DNA of 64,000 bases from Rhodocista pekingensis (GTDB lineage Bacteria; Pseudomonadota; Alphaproteobacteria; Azospirillales; Azospirillaceae), in NCBI RefSeq assembly GCF_042665545.1, contig NZ_JBHTCM010000005.1, forward strand, positions 118,392 to 182,391, in the 5' to 3' direction. Position 1 is the stretch's first letter, and each line of letters starts with the position of its first letter. The notes beneath the pieces were generated by a model. The model saw nothing but the letters and a program-made list of their open reading frames with translations, was not told the DNA's origin and ran no database searches. Position numbers and translations under genes: made by a program. Positions 1-7,875 of this stretch are shown here, one piece after another.

Positions 1-445
1 GCGGCGTCGTGTAGGACAGGATGGCCGAGCGGCCGGCCGGTACGATCTGGAGCGCCAGCGCGATCAGCAGCACGAAGGCCGCCATCTGCAACAGCCCCAC
101 CCAGACGACGATGCGGCGGTCGTGGCGCGACGGCAGCCGCGCCTGTCCGGCCGCGGCGGCGACCAGGAACAGGGTGGCGCAGCCCAGCACCATGCGCGCC
201 GCGGCGAAGGTGACGGGCGGCATCAGCTCCACCCCCACCTTCATCACCGGCCAGTTCGCCCCCCAGAGCAGGATCACCAGCCCCAGCAGCAGGGCGGCCA
301 CGGCCGGCCGCACGGGGGTACTGCCCGAGGCGAGGCCGGTCGGGTGAACGCTTGCCGGGGGTGCCGACGCCCCGGGCGTGGCGGGGGCGGACGGCAGGGA
401 ACGTGACGGCAGGGGGCCTGAAGGCCGGGGGCTCGTGTCTTGCAT
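1..445 (-). CDS. EamA/DMT-family transporter, N-terminal part (cut by window edge)
   Basis: The first 148 residues of a drug/metabolite transporter-type inner-membrane permease are visible; the rest lies beyond base 1. From the ATG at 445 there is a Pro/Ser-rich tail of about 47 residues. Two hydrophobic helices then flank the EamA signature-like WGANWPVMKVGVELMPP, followed by AARMVLGCATLFLVAA and a third helix starting VVWVGLLQMAAF. A GTG at 313 would remove the Pro-rich tail and is an alternative start. EamA proteins export small metabolites by proton antiport; the substrate cannot be read here. The family call is firm, the start less so. Confidence 0.8.
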   Translation of the reverse strand, partial: MQDTSPRPSGPLPSRSLPSAPATPGASAPPASVHPTGLASGSTPVRPAVAALLLGLVILLWGANWPVMKVGVELMPPVTFAAARMVLGCATLFLVAAAAGQARLPSRHDRRIVVWVGLLQMAAFVLLIALALQIVPAGRSAILSYTTP

Positions 446-610
446 CGCGGATCCGGAGACGGCGGGACGGGGCAGGCGGGACGGCGGCGGGCGGCACGGC
501 GGCGGGCGAATGCTGCCGGGCGTTGCCAGGAACGGCCGGGCGCGGCACTGTCGCCCGACGCCCGGACGCGACAAGGATAGCGGGGACGCCGCGCCCCGAG
601 GGAGGCCATC

Positions 611-919
611 TTGGACTACAGGACCCGCATCGAAGACAAGCTGACCCGGCACCTGGAACCGGTCCGGCTGCGCATCAAGGATGTTTCGCACCGGCATGCC
701 GGCCATGCGCACAGGCGCGTCTCCGACGCCCCGGAGGGGGGCGAGACGCATTTCTCGGTCGAGGTCGTCTCCGCCCGGTTCGAGGGCATGGCCCGGCTGG
801 CCCGGCACCGGCTGGTCAATGAGCTGCTGGCGGACGAGCTGAAGGAGCGGGTCCACGCGCTCCAGCTCCGCACCCTGACCCCGGCAGAGGATGCGGCGGC
901 GACCGACAGCCGGCGCTGA
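611..919 (+). CDS. bolA: BolA-family protein
   Basis: A 102-residue BolA/IbaG-type protein. BolA proteins work with monothiol glutaredoxins and Fe-S clusters and affect morphology and stress responses. The family pattern is clear: LEPVRLRIKDVSHRHAGHA in the first third, then ETHFSVEVVSARFEGM, and the helix-turn-helix-like LARHRLVNELLADELKERVHALQL with the conserved His region. The start is a TTG at 611 behind GGGAGGCC; no ATG fits. It is divergent from the EamA gene, so the two probably share the 446-610 control region. The tail after HALQLRTLTP is a short non-conserved extension. Confidence 0.9.
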   Translation: MDYRTRIEDKLTRHLEPVRLRIKDVSHRHAGHAHRRVSDAPEGGETHFSVEVVSARFEGMARLARHRLVNELLADELKERVHALQLRTLTPAEDAAATDSRR

Positions 920-1029
920 CGCCGCCGGTCATTCCAGCCCGGCCGGCACGGGGGCCGGCCGCGCGGGTCCGGCGTGCAACCCTTGGGGTATGCTATTTCG
1001 GGGGCATTACCCGATCAGCGGGAAAATGG

Positions 1030-1059
1030 TTGAACGGGTCATAGGACCGGCCATATTAT
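1030..1059 (+). promoter_or_regulatory. Sigma-70-type promoter for the RHH_4 gene
   Basis: TTGAAC (1030-1035) and TATTAT (1054-1059) are separated by 18 bp in a locally AT-rich patch. Transcription would start near 1066, about 40 bases before the reading frame. The rest of 920-1103 shows nothing else clear. Confidence 0.5.
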
Positions 1060-1103
1060 AGCATTCAAGCCGGAGCCGCGCCGCGCGGGTCCGGCCCTGC
1101 CCT

Positions 1104-1511
1104 TTGACCGAAGCCCCATCCGTAGCCGGAGCGTCCACCGTGCCGCCGCGTTCCAAGCGCCTGTCGGGCAACGCCAGACCGGGGGAAAGCCCCCAGATCA
1201 TCCGCAACGTCACCGTGCTGGGCCAGCGCACCAGCGTCCGGCTGGAGCCGGAGATGTGGGACGCGCTGCTGGACGTCTGCCGGCGCGAGGGCCGCAGCGT
1301 CCATGAGGTGTGCAGCCGGATCGCCGAGGCGAAGCCGCCCGCCGCCTCGCTGACGGCGGCGATCCGGGTCTTCCTGCTCTCCTATTTCCGCCGCGCCGCC
1401 ACGGAACAGGGCCATGTCCGCGCCGGCCACGGCGACGGCCGCGCCGGGGTGGTGGAGCGCGCCTTTCCCGGCACCCTCCTGCCCCCGGCGGCCGCCCCCC
1501 CGCCCGCGTAA
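1104..1511 (+). CDS. RHH_4 ribbon-helix-helix domain protein
   Basis: A 135-residue protein (TTG start at 1104; a GTG at 1140 is an alternative) with an RHH_4-type ribbon-helix-helix core at about residues 34-90. The beta strand NVTVLGQRTSVRLEP is followed by the helix MWDALLDVCRREGRSVHEVC and then by LTAAIRVFLLSYFRR. RHH folds usually bind DNA as dimers; the target is not apparent. A disordered Ala/Pro-rich tail follows. A paralogue with the same core lies at 46417-46875. It has its own promoter-like sequence (1030-1059) and faces the convergent proline-rich gene. Function beyond probable DNA binding is unknown. Confidence 0.75.
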   Translation: MTEAPSVAGASTVPPRSKRLSGNARPGESPQIIRNVTVLGQRTSVRLEPEMWDALLDVCRREGRSVHEVCSRIAEAKPPAASLTAAIRVFLLSYFRRAATEQGHVRAGHGDGRAGVVERAFPGTLLPPAAAPPPA

Positions 1512-1531
1512 GGGCGCCCCTCAGCCACCCT

Positions 1532-2167
1532 TCAGCCGCCCGGCGGGCCGGCGGGCTGGCGCGAGGGCGGCGGCGGTCCGGCCGGGCTCTCCGTTCCGCC
1601 CGGGCGTGGCGGGCTGCCGGCCTCCGGCCCCGTGACCGGCTCGCCGCCTGCCGTCGCGTCCGGGCCCGCCGTCGCGCCGGGAGCGCCGGGAGCGCCGGGA
1701 GCGACCCCGCGGTCCGGTGCCGCGTCCGGCAGGGCCGGGTCGGGCGGCGGGGCGACGCTGCCCGGATGCGGCCCGGGGGTGGTGACGCCGGCGGGACTCT
1801 CCAGCCCCACCTCCGGGTCCAGCAGATCGACACGGTCGTCCACCTGCGTGTCCAGCCGGTCCGCCTGCGGCACCGGGGCCGCCGCGTCGCCTCCGGCCGG
1901 ATCGCCGGTCGTCCGGCCCGGTAGCGGCGCCGGCCGCAGCCCGTCGCCCGGCGGCGGCTCCGTCAGCGGCGACGCGGGCCGCCCGGCCGTCGCGTCCGGC
2001 CCCGACTGTCCCGCCGCGGGCAGGGGGAGCAGCAGGGCCGGGAGCAGCAGCAGCGGCATCAGGCGCCGGCGGGCGGGCGCAGGGGCGGGCGCGGCGGCGG
2101 GGGCGCGGGCCGGGCGCCGGTCGATCGTCTGTTCCGTCGGCAGGTCTGTCGGCATGTCTGTCGGCAT
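1532..2167 (-). CDS. Proline-rich exported protein, function unknown
   Basis: About 211 residues. I start it at the ATG at 2167, preceded at good spacing by GAGGAG on the coding strand. An N-terminal stretch with basic residues (RRRLM) leads into a hydrophobic segment of leucines and prolines ending LPAAGQSG, which looks like a signal peptide with cleavage after AAG. The rest is low-complexity Pro/Gly/Ala/Asp with no recognised domain, including a PGAPGAPGA repeat near the end. It may be a cell-wall or periplasmic linker protein. Low complexity makes the coding call less certain, but the RBS plus signal peptide support it. Confidence 0.5.
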   Translation of the reverse strand: MPTDMPTDLPTEQTIDRRPARAPAAAPAPAPARRRLMPLLLLPALLLPLPAAGQSGPDATAGRPASPLTEPPPGDGLRPAPLPGRTTGDPAGGDAAAPVPQADRLDTQVDDRVDLLDPEVGLESPAGVTTPGPHPGSVAPPPDPALPDAAPDRGVAPGAPGAPGATAGPDATAGGEPVTGPEAGSPPRPGGTESPAGPPPPSRQPAGPPGG

Positions 2168-2221
2168 GGGGGGGATCGCTCCTCGAAAGCCGTGTCCCCG
2201 CCCAACAGCCACTCCCCACGC

Positions 2222-2259
2222 CCGTTCCGCCGCCCTGTCTCCCGTCCCGGCCCTGGCCC
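2222..2259. repeat. Left copy of a 38-bp direct repeat bracketing the tetR-phoD-receptor block
   Basis: This 38-bp stretch, with core CCGCCGCCCTGTCTCCCG, recurs in the same orientation at 7812-7849 with one mismatch, and the similarity fades over a few further bases. The two copies bracket about 5.5 kb of sequence that differs in style from the surrounding DNA. It may be target-site or recombination-derived. Confidence 0.8.
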
Positions 2260-2264
2260 AGACC

Positions 2265-2482
2265 CCGTTGCAATCCCATCAACCACGGAGCATGAAACCA
2301 GAGGACGCCAGTTCTGATAAGACGCACGCTGGAGTGCAGGTCACGTTCAATATCTCCCGAAGCTTCACATTCCTCGGGCGTCCGGTATCCGCCTTCTTCA
2401 GCATCGGCGGTTCTATCAGAGACCGTTCCTCATCGGTCAGGTCTGTCACATACCGATTTGTCTTCTTCTTGATTCTCGCCAT
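2265..2482 (-). pseudogene. Remnant of an IS5-type transposase (N-terminal fragment, frameshifted)
   Basis: The ATG at 2482 opens a frame whose first 45 residues match the N-terminal domain of IS5-family transposases: YVTDLTDEERSLIEPP, then GRPRNVKLREILN. After LREILN the matching reading moves to another frame, where RLIRTGVLWFHAPW resembles the usual 'LRTGCQWRMLP' segment. A frameshift therefore lies near 2340. The sequence then stops resembling a transposase near 2265, so the catalytic DDE part is gone. It sits at the left edge of the block bracketed by the 38-bp repeats and suggests how that block moved. Confidence 0.7.
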
Positions 2483-2495
2483 CCGGCCGCGCGTC

Positions 2496-2516
2496 GCTTC
2501 GTTCTACATACGAAGC
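2496..2516. promoter_or_regulatory. Palindrome upstream of tetR, candidate TetR operator
   Basis: GCTTCGT (2496-2502) and ACGAAGC (2510-2516) form a perfect 7-bp inverted repeat with a 7-bp centre. It lies between the transposase remnant and the TetR gene, where autoregulatory TetR-family operators are usually found. Binding is inferred. Confidence 0.45.
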
Positions 2517-2601
2517 TTGAATCACGACACGCTCTCCGCGCCAACCGTTTTCAAACAGACTCTTAATTCGACCATGACGGTGCTAGTGTGAAGCGCCTTC
2601 G

Positions 2602-3252
2602 ATGAAGGCTGGTTCTCTCCGTTGCAAGAAAACTTTTTCGCGGGAAATGCAGGATTTCGTACAACCAAGGCCGAAGACTGAGACGGTCCGGAGCCGGGGG
2701 CGTCCCCGCGATCCGGAGAAGGATCGTCTCATCCGGGATGCGACATGGACGCTCATTGCCCGCCATGGCTATGACGCCCTGACATTCGAGGCGATCGCCC
2801 AGGAGGTCGGGTGCAGCCGGACCACGCTCTATCGCCGGTTCCCGACGAAAGAGGAACTGGTCACGACGGTGCTGGAAAAGACGTTGCGTGGGGTGGAACC
2901 CGTCATCCGGGACGACATGTCGCCGCGCGATGTGCTGATCATGTTGGTGCAGGTCGGTGTGGACTATCTGTCGGGGCATCGCGGGGCGGCGATCCTGAAT
3001 GTCGCCTCCGCCGCGCGCAGCAAGCCGGAACTGGCCCGCGTCTTCGACAAGCATCTGGCCAATGTCGCCCCGTACTATGTCTCACAACTGCGCCGTCTGG
3101 CGCCTGAGGCCGACGATGCCAGGGTGGAATTCGTGCTGCACACACTGATGGGCAGCTTCATTCACCATATTGCCATCCGCCGGGTCAGCCTGTCCCAGGC
3201 ACAGATGGAAGATCTGGTCGACCAGGCCATCGCCCTGGTCAGCAAGCACTGA
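2602..3252 (+). CDS. TetR/AcrR-family transcriptional regulator
   Basis: Up to 216 residues; an internal ATG at 2647 (MQDFVQ) is an alternative start. The N-terminal DNA-binding domain is typical: RDATWTLIARHGYDALTFEAIAQ, then VGCSRTTLYRRFPTKEELV, at about residues 43-90. The remaining 120 residues form the variable ligand/dimer domain. It is convergent with phoD and the TonB-dependent receptor, separated from them by a strong hairpin. It probably controls that pair and itself; the ligand is unknown. Its codon choice is less GC-extreme than that of neighbouring genes outside the block, consistent with transfer. Confidence 0.85.
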   Translation: MKAGSLRCKKTFSREMQDFVQPRPKTETVRSRGRPRDPEKDRLIRDATWTLIARHGYDALTFEAIAQEVGCSRTTLYRRFPTKEELVTTVLEKTLRGVEPVIRDDMSPRDVLIMLVQVGVDYLSGHRGAAILNVASAARSKPELARVFDKHLANVAPYYVSQLRRLAPEADDARVEFVLHTLMGSFIHHIAIRRVSLSQAQMEDLVDQAIALVSKH

Positions 3253-3274
3253 CCGTGCCTGCGGAATCTATCAT

Positions 3275-3323
3275 CCCCCTGCCGGTCGGGGTTCGGCTTC
3301 GCCTCACTCCGACCGGCAGGGGG
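3275..3323. terminator. Strong hairpin between convergent tetR and phoD
   Basis: A perfect 15-bp stem (CCCCCTGCCGGTCGG at 3275-3289, its complement at 3309-3323) with a 19-base loop separates the two convergent stop codons. It probably terminates transcription from both sides. Neither side shows a long U-tract. Confidence 0.65.
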
Positions 3324-3355
3324 GCCGCTGCCATGGACCGCGTGCCTTTGCGGGT

Positions 3356-5149
3356 TCACACCTCGTCGATCGATTTGATGCCGCCGTCCGTACCGGGAAG
3401 GATGCGGTAGCTTTTCAGGGTGAACCGCTTGTAATCCCGGCTCAACACCGTGGTGACGCCGATCAGGTCGACCTTCGCTTCCTCTGCCGACAGGGTCAGC
3501 AGGGCGAAACCCTTGGTCAGGTGCTGGTTGAACAGCACCTCCTCGCAGGCGTCGGCGAAGGCCGGCCCCAGTTCGACATTGCCCAGCATGTTGCCCAGGC
3601 TGCTGCTGGTGATGGCCGTCGTGCCGATCTCCGCGGCGATGCGGCGGCGACCGGCCCCGTTCAACTCGTTCATCCAGAAGGCGTGGCTGTCGCCGGACAG
3701 GATCAGCGGCCGGGCGCCGGACTCCACCAGAATGGCATCCATGCGGGCGCGGGCGGCCGGATAGGCATTCCAACCGTCGAATTCAAACGGGATGTCGCGG
3801 GGCAGATCGGCCAACTGGCGGACCCAGGGACGCAGATAGGGCGTCATCTGTGCCAGCGCCTTTTCCCAGCCGTCCTTGCCCATGGCGGCGACGACATCGA
3901 CGCCGGTGGTGCGGGCCATGACCACCTGGTTGCCCAGGATCTGCCAGGGCTTGCCGGCGCGGACGGAGGTTTCAAGCTGGGCGCGCAGCCATTTTTCCTG
4001 GGCATCGCCCAGCACGCTGCGCGACGGATCCTCGATCCGTTTCCTCAGCGCGTCGGTATCCAGCTTGATGCCATAGGGGGCGGGGATGGGCTTGCCGGTG
4101 CGGGCGGCTGTCAGCACGTCCTTGACGATGGCGGCATCGGTCACCGGTACGGGCTTGGCCGGGTCGGTCCTGTCCACCACCAGCCAGTGCGCGTCCTGCG
4201 GGTCGCGCAGGCTGATCTGCCGGCTGCGGCCGATATGCCGGTTCTCCAGCATGACCAGCGTGGCCAGGTCGCCCAGCTCGAACGTGCGGTTGATCTCCTC
4301 GAACCCACGGCCCTGTTCGGGCTCCCGGATGGGAATCCATTCGTAATAGGCGCGGATGGAGGCCGCGCGCCGTTCGACCCAGTCGCCTTCATCGGGCTGG
4401 TGATTCTGGGCACCGCCGGTCCAGCAATCGTTCGCCGTCTCATGGTCGTCCCAGACGCAGATCCAGGGCGCGCGGGCGTGGGCCGCCTGCAGGTCCGGGT
4501 CCAGCCGGTAGCAGGAATGCCGCTCCCGGTAATCGGCCAGGGTCACGGCCTCGTGCAGCGGGGTGGGCGCGCGACCGATCTTCTGCCCGATCGACATGCC
4601 CAACTGGTCCGGCGCACCGCCATATTCATAGATATAGTCGCCCAGATGCAGCATCAGGTCGACCCGCTCCAGCTTCGCCATCTCCTTGTAGGCGTTGAAG
4701 AAGCCGGTGGAATACAGCGCGCAGGACGCCACGGCGATGACCATGTCCTTGACCTTGCCTTCCGGCAGGGTCTGGGTCTGGCCGACGGGCGACGTCTGCC
4801 CACCGCAGCGGAAGCGGTAATGATAGCGGGTCAGCGGCCGCAGGCCGGTGACATCCACCTTGACCGTGAAGTCACGGGCGGCGCTGGTGCGCGCCGTGCC
4901 CCGACGGACGGACCCCTTGAACTGGGGATCCTCCGCGATCTCCCAATCCACATCCACGGGGCCGGCATCGGCCTGGGCGGGCGTTACGCGCGTCCACAGG
5001 ATCACGCGGTCCTGGCGCGGGTCGCCCGAGGCCACGCCGTGGCGGAAGCTGACGGCCGAGACCTCGGCTGCACCGGCAGCCGTGCCGATGGTGGCCGACA
5101 GGGTGGCGGCACCGGCCAGGCCCAGGGCGCCGCGTCGATTGATTTTCAT
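3356..5149 (-). CDS. phoD: PhoD-family alkaline phosphatase/phosphodiesterase, Tat-exported
   Basis: A 597-residue periplasmic metallophosphoesterase of the PhoD family, which releases phosphate from phosphodiesters and monoesters. The ATG at 5149 puts a Tat signal at the extreme N-terminus (MKINRRGALGLAGAATLSA, then AAGAAE). The PhoD pattern follows: FRHGVASGDP, the N-terminal fibronectin-like part, then VASCALYSTGFF, LHLGDYIYEYG, CVWDDHETANDCW and LSGDSHAFW, which carry the metal ligands. It lies 67 bases downstream of the TonB-dependent receptor gene on the same strand, so the two probably form an operon serving organophosphate capture. Longer starts upstream lack the Tat motif at the N-terminus. 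Confidence 0.9.
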   Translation of the reverse strand: MKINRRGALGLAGAATLSATIGTAAGAAEVSAVSFRHGVASGDPRQDRVILWTRVTPAQADAGPVDVDWEIAEDPQFKGSVRRGTARTSAARDFTVKVDVTGLRPLTRYHYRFRCGGQTSPVGQTQTLPEGKVKDMVIAVASCALYSTGFFNAYKEMAKLERVDLMLHLGDYIYEYGGAPDQLGMSIGQKIGRAPTPLHEAVTLADYRERHSCYRLDPDLQAAHARAPWICVWDDHETANDCWTGGAQNHQPDEGDWVERRAASIRAYYEWIPIREPEQGRGFEEINRTFELGDLATLVMLENRHIGRSRQISLRDPQDAHWLVVDRTDPAKPVPVTDAAIVKDVLTAARTGKPIPAPYGIKLDTDALRKRIEDPSRSVLGDAQEKWLRAQLETSVRAGKPWQILGNQVVMARTTGVDVVAAMGKDGWEKALAQMTPYLRPWVRQLADLPRDIPFEFDGWNAYPAARARMDAILVESGARPLILSGDSHAFWMNELNGAGRRRIAAEIGTTAITSSSLGNMLGNVELGPAFADACEEVLFNQHLTKGFALLTLSAEEAKVDLIGVTTVLSRDYKRFTLKSYRILPGTDGGIKSIDEV

Positions 5150-5216
5150 GATGGCATCTCTTCCGTTTCTGGATGTCCGGGGGCGGTGCGATCGGCCGCA
5201 CCGCCCCCGGTTGCCG

Positions 5217-7532
5217 TCAGAACCTGACATTCAGATCGACGCGGACCGTGCGGCGCGTGCCGGACACGAAGGTCGGCATGCCGAACGAGTCACCCGTATT
5301 GCCGGCATCGACAATGAACTTGCGGTCCAGCAGGTTCTCGCCCACCAGGTCGATGGACCAGGGGCCGCTTTCCGGCGTGAAGGACAGCTTGGCGTTCAGC
5401 AGGCCATAGGCCTTCTGCACCTCGTCCACCTTGGTGTCGGAATAGGCGGCGGGGGTGCGCACTTGCAGGTCGGCGCGGTCATTGTCGTCGGAGAAGAACA
5501 TCCGCGACTGCCAGCTATAGAAGGGCGCGAAGGCCACGGTGCCGAACGGCACGTCCGCCGTGGCGTTCAGGCCGATGGCGAACTTGTGGTCCGGGCTGTT
5601 GCGGAACTGGTTGCCCTCATAGGCGCCATTGTCGAAGCGCGCATGGTTATAGGCATAGGTGCCCAGCACGGACAGATCGGGAATGATCTGCCAGCTCACC
5701 TGGGTCTCAAAGCCGGTGGCGCTGGCGTCGCCGGCATTGACCGAGGTCAGCACGCCATCGACGCGCTGCTTCGTCTGGAAGTTCGAATAGGTGTAGTGAT
5801 AGACGGAGGCGTCGCCTTGCAGGCGGCCGTTGAACAGGCGGTACTTCACGCCGACCTCGCTGGAGGACAGCTTTTCCTCCGGCACCAGGTCGGCCCGGCC
5901 CGAGGAGGTCAGTTCCACCACATCCGGCCGCTTGCCCACGCCATGCACGGCATAGAGATTGACCGACGGCGTGAGGGCATAGCGCACGCCCACGCGCCCC
6001 GTCACCAGGGTGGAGGAATGGTCAGCCGTCACGGCGACGCCGCCGGGGGTGGAGGTGATGAGCAGGCCCTTGCCTGTCAGCTTTGACACGCCCAGCGGCG
6101 TGTTGGCCAGCAGCGACACGTCCTTTTCGTCCCAGGTCACGCGCCCACCGACGAAGGTTTCCAGCGTGTCGGTGATGTGCCAGGTGCCGTCGGCGAAGAT
6201 GTCGTAGGTTTCGATATCCGCCTTCTGCACCTTGCGGTCCAGGTGGAAGGCCTTGTAATTGGCGGCCCTGGCGCCCAGCGCGCTGATGATCTGATTGTTG
6301 GTCAGGCCCCTGGGCGCATAGCGTTGCAGGTTGCCGCTCAGCAGCAGGGCCATGGCCCGCTCGTCCGACCCCAGATCGACCGACAGGTCGTTCTTGGCCT
6401 TGAAATAGCCGGCGCCGATGAAGCCTTCGAACGGGCCGACATCGCTGATGTTCAGGCGGACTTCCTCGGAATATTGCCGGCCGCCATTGCACTGTTCATA
6501 GGCGATGATGTTGGTGGGCGTGCCATCAATGTCACCGGCCTGGCAGGCGCTGTACCAGCGATAGCCGCTGATGGAGGTGAGCGACAGATTGTCGTTGATC
6601 TCCAGGCGGGCCGTGCCGCTGAGGCCCAGCACCTCGCGGTCGGTATAGGCGGCCGGCATCTGTCCGAAGGTGCCGATATGGGTCGGGGACCAGAAATTCA
6701 GGTCACCCTCGACGGCGCCCGTCTGCTGGTTCAGCGGCAGGAACAGGCCCGATTTGAAGGCGCCACCGCTGTCGGTGTCGTCTTTGTCATAGGTGCCGGC
6801 GAAATCGAAGGAGAAAGCGCCGTCCGGCGCGTAGCTGGCGGTCAGGCGATAGGCGCGGGCATCGATATTGTTATAGCTGTCGTCGCTTTCCGCATCCTTC
6901 ACATAGCCATTCTGTTTGTGGACCAGGGCGCCGGCGCGGATACCGAAATCATCCGTCAGCGGCACATTGACCACGCCCTGCACCTGGCGATAGCCGTAAG
7001 TGCCGATGCCGGTCTTGAATTCGGCCCCCAGCTCGGGGGTCGGCAGCTTCTGGAACACCGACACCCCGCCATTCAGCGCCGAACGGCCGTGCAGCGTGGA
7101 TTGCGGGCCCTTTTCCACTTCCACCCGATCGACATCGAACATCTCGCCATAGGCCGAGGCGATCTGGGTGATGGGAATGCCATCCTGGAACAGGGCCACG
7201 CGCGGCTCGCTGGCCGGGGACGTGTCATCGGAGGTGATGCCGCGCAGGGAGATGCCGGGCAGCAGACGGTCCTGCAACTGGATGACCAGACCGGGCGTGA
7301 TCTGGGCCACGCGGTTCAGTTCCGTGGCGCCGATCTGGGACAGCAGCTCGCTGTCATAGGCGCTGATCGACATGGGCACGTCGGAGATGCGCTGCGCGCG
7401 CTTCTGGGCCGTGACGATGATCTCCTGAATTTCCTCCACAGGTTCTGCTGCGCCGGCGGGCGTCGCCGTCTGGGCATGGGCGAGCGAACCTGTGCCCAGC
7501 AGCATCGCCGTGAGCAGGCTGACCTTCTTCAT
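5217..7532 (-). CDS. TonB-dependent outer-membrane receptor
   Basis: A 771-residue outer-membrane receptor. It has a signal peptide (MKKVSLLTAMLLGTGSLAHA), a TonB-box-like EIIVTAQKR, and a plug domain at about residues 40-160 (SDVPMSISAY, AQITPGL, VEVEKGPQSTLHGRSALNGG). A 22-strand-type barrel follows, ending in VRVDLNVRF with the terminal Phe needed for barrel assembly. The style (IIVTAQKR...ISDVP) resembles the large receptor families of sphingomonads. Placed just ahead of phoD, it probably imports a phosphorylated or polyphosphate-linked compound, though the substrate is not readable. A 13-bp inverted repeat lies just upstream. Confidence 0.92.
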   Translation of the reverse strand: MKKVSLLTAMLLGTGSLAHAQTATPAGAAEPVEEIQEIIVTAQKRAQRISDVPMSISAYDSELLSQIGATELNRVAQITPGLVIQLQDRLLPGISLRGITSDDTSPASEPRVALFQDGIPITQIASAYGEMFDVDRVEVEKGPQSTLHGRSALNGGVSVFQKLPTPELGAEFKTGIGTYGYRQVQGVVNVPLTDDFGIRAGALVHKQNGYVKDAESDDSYNNIDARAYRLTASYAPDGAFSFDFAGTYDKDDTDSGGAFKSGLFLPLNQQTGAVEGDLNFWSPTHIGTFGQMPAAYTDREVLGLSGTARLEINDNLSLTSISGYRWYSACQAGDIDGTPTNIIAYEQCNGGRQYSEEVRLNISDVGPFEGFIGAGYFKAKNDLSVDLGSDERAMALLLSGNLQRYAPRGLTNNQIISALGARAANYKAFHLDRKVQKADIETYDIFADGTWHITDTLETFVGGRVTWDEKDVSLLANTPLGVSKLTGKGLLITSTPGGVAVTADHSSTLVTGRVGVRYALTPSVNLYAVHGVGKRPDVVELTSSGRADLVPEEKLSSSEVGVKYRLFNGRLQGDASVYHYTYSNFQTKQRVDGVLTSVNAGDASATGFETQVSWQIIPDLSVLGTYAYNHARFDNGAYEGNQFRNSPDHKFAIGLNATADVPFGTVAFAPFYSWQSRMFFSDDNDRADLQVRTPAAYSDTKVDEVQKAYGLLNAKLSFTPESGPWSIDLVGENLLDRKFIVDAGNTGDSFGMPTFVSGTRRTVRVDLNVRF

Positions 7533-7548
7533 GATGTGATTTTCCTCC

Positions 7549-7594
7549 CCATCATCTATTATCGATGCGAGGCCGTGCCGCTAATAGATGATGG
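7549..7594. promoter_or_regulatory. 13-bp inverted repeat upstream of the TonB-dependent receptor
   Basis: CCATCATCTATTA (7549-7561) and TAATAGATGATGG (7582-7594) are perfect complements separated by 20 bp. The first arm begins only 17 bases before the receptor ATG, so it would lie in the 5' leader or promoter. The arm centres are about 33 bp apart, close to three helical turns, which would suit a bound dimer pair or an RNA hairpin masking the ribosome site. The arms differ from the palindrome upstream of tetR. Confidence 0.5.
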
Positions 7595-7796
7595 CTTCAA
7601 CACTGATTTCGATACGCCACTGTATCGTAATTATGTTGCAGATATATGTAGCCCTTGCGGACCATCGACGCATGGCCGCCCGGGACCCGGAAATCGGGGG
7701 TGTGTGGGGACGGGAGTGAACCGCCTCCCGAGGTCAGTTCTCGCTGACGGGCTCCCCGACCGTATCGTCGCCGTTCCCCGGCGGGCAAGGACAGGA

Positions 7797-7825
7797 GGGC
7801 GGCGGGATCGTCCGTCCCGCCGCCC
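7797..7825 (-). terminator. Hairpin downstream of the chemoreceptor gene
   Basis: GGGCGGCGGGA (7797-7807) and TCCCGCCGCCC (7815-7825) form a perfect 11-bp stem with a 7-base loop, 50 bases past the chemoreceptor stop. The right arm overlaps the 38-bp direct repeat. There is no clean U-tract, so efficiency is uncertain. Confidence 0.5.
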
Positions 7826-7849
7826 TGTCTCCCGTCCCGGCCCTGGCCC
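7812..7849. repeat. Right copy of the 38-bp direct repeat
   Basis: Same orientation as 2222-2259, one mismatch in 38 bp. It lies just outside the block carrying tetR, phoD and the receptor gene, and marks the return to host-like sequence. Confidence 0.8.
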
Positions 7850-7875
7850 CGACCCGGCCCTGGCCCCGTCCCGGC

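Larger units (their letters stand above)
7533..7875. other. Intergenic region between the TonB-dependent receptor and the chemoreceptor
   Basis: No credible gene. It holds the 13-bp inverted repeat at 7549-7594, an AT-rich stretch (7600-7650) suited to the receptor promoter on the minus strand, the hairpin at 7797-7825 and the right copy of the 38-bp direct repeat. Base composition shifts back to very GC-rich after about 7660. Confidence 0.6.

Noticed and set aside
3170..5227. Plus-strand open frame opposite phoD
   Set aside because: The phosphatase motifs are on the minus strand; this frame overlaps the end of tetR and has shadow-like composition.
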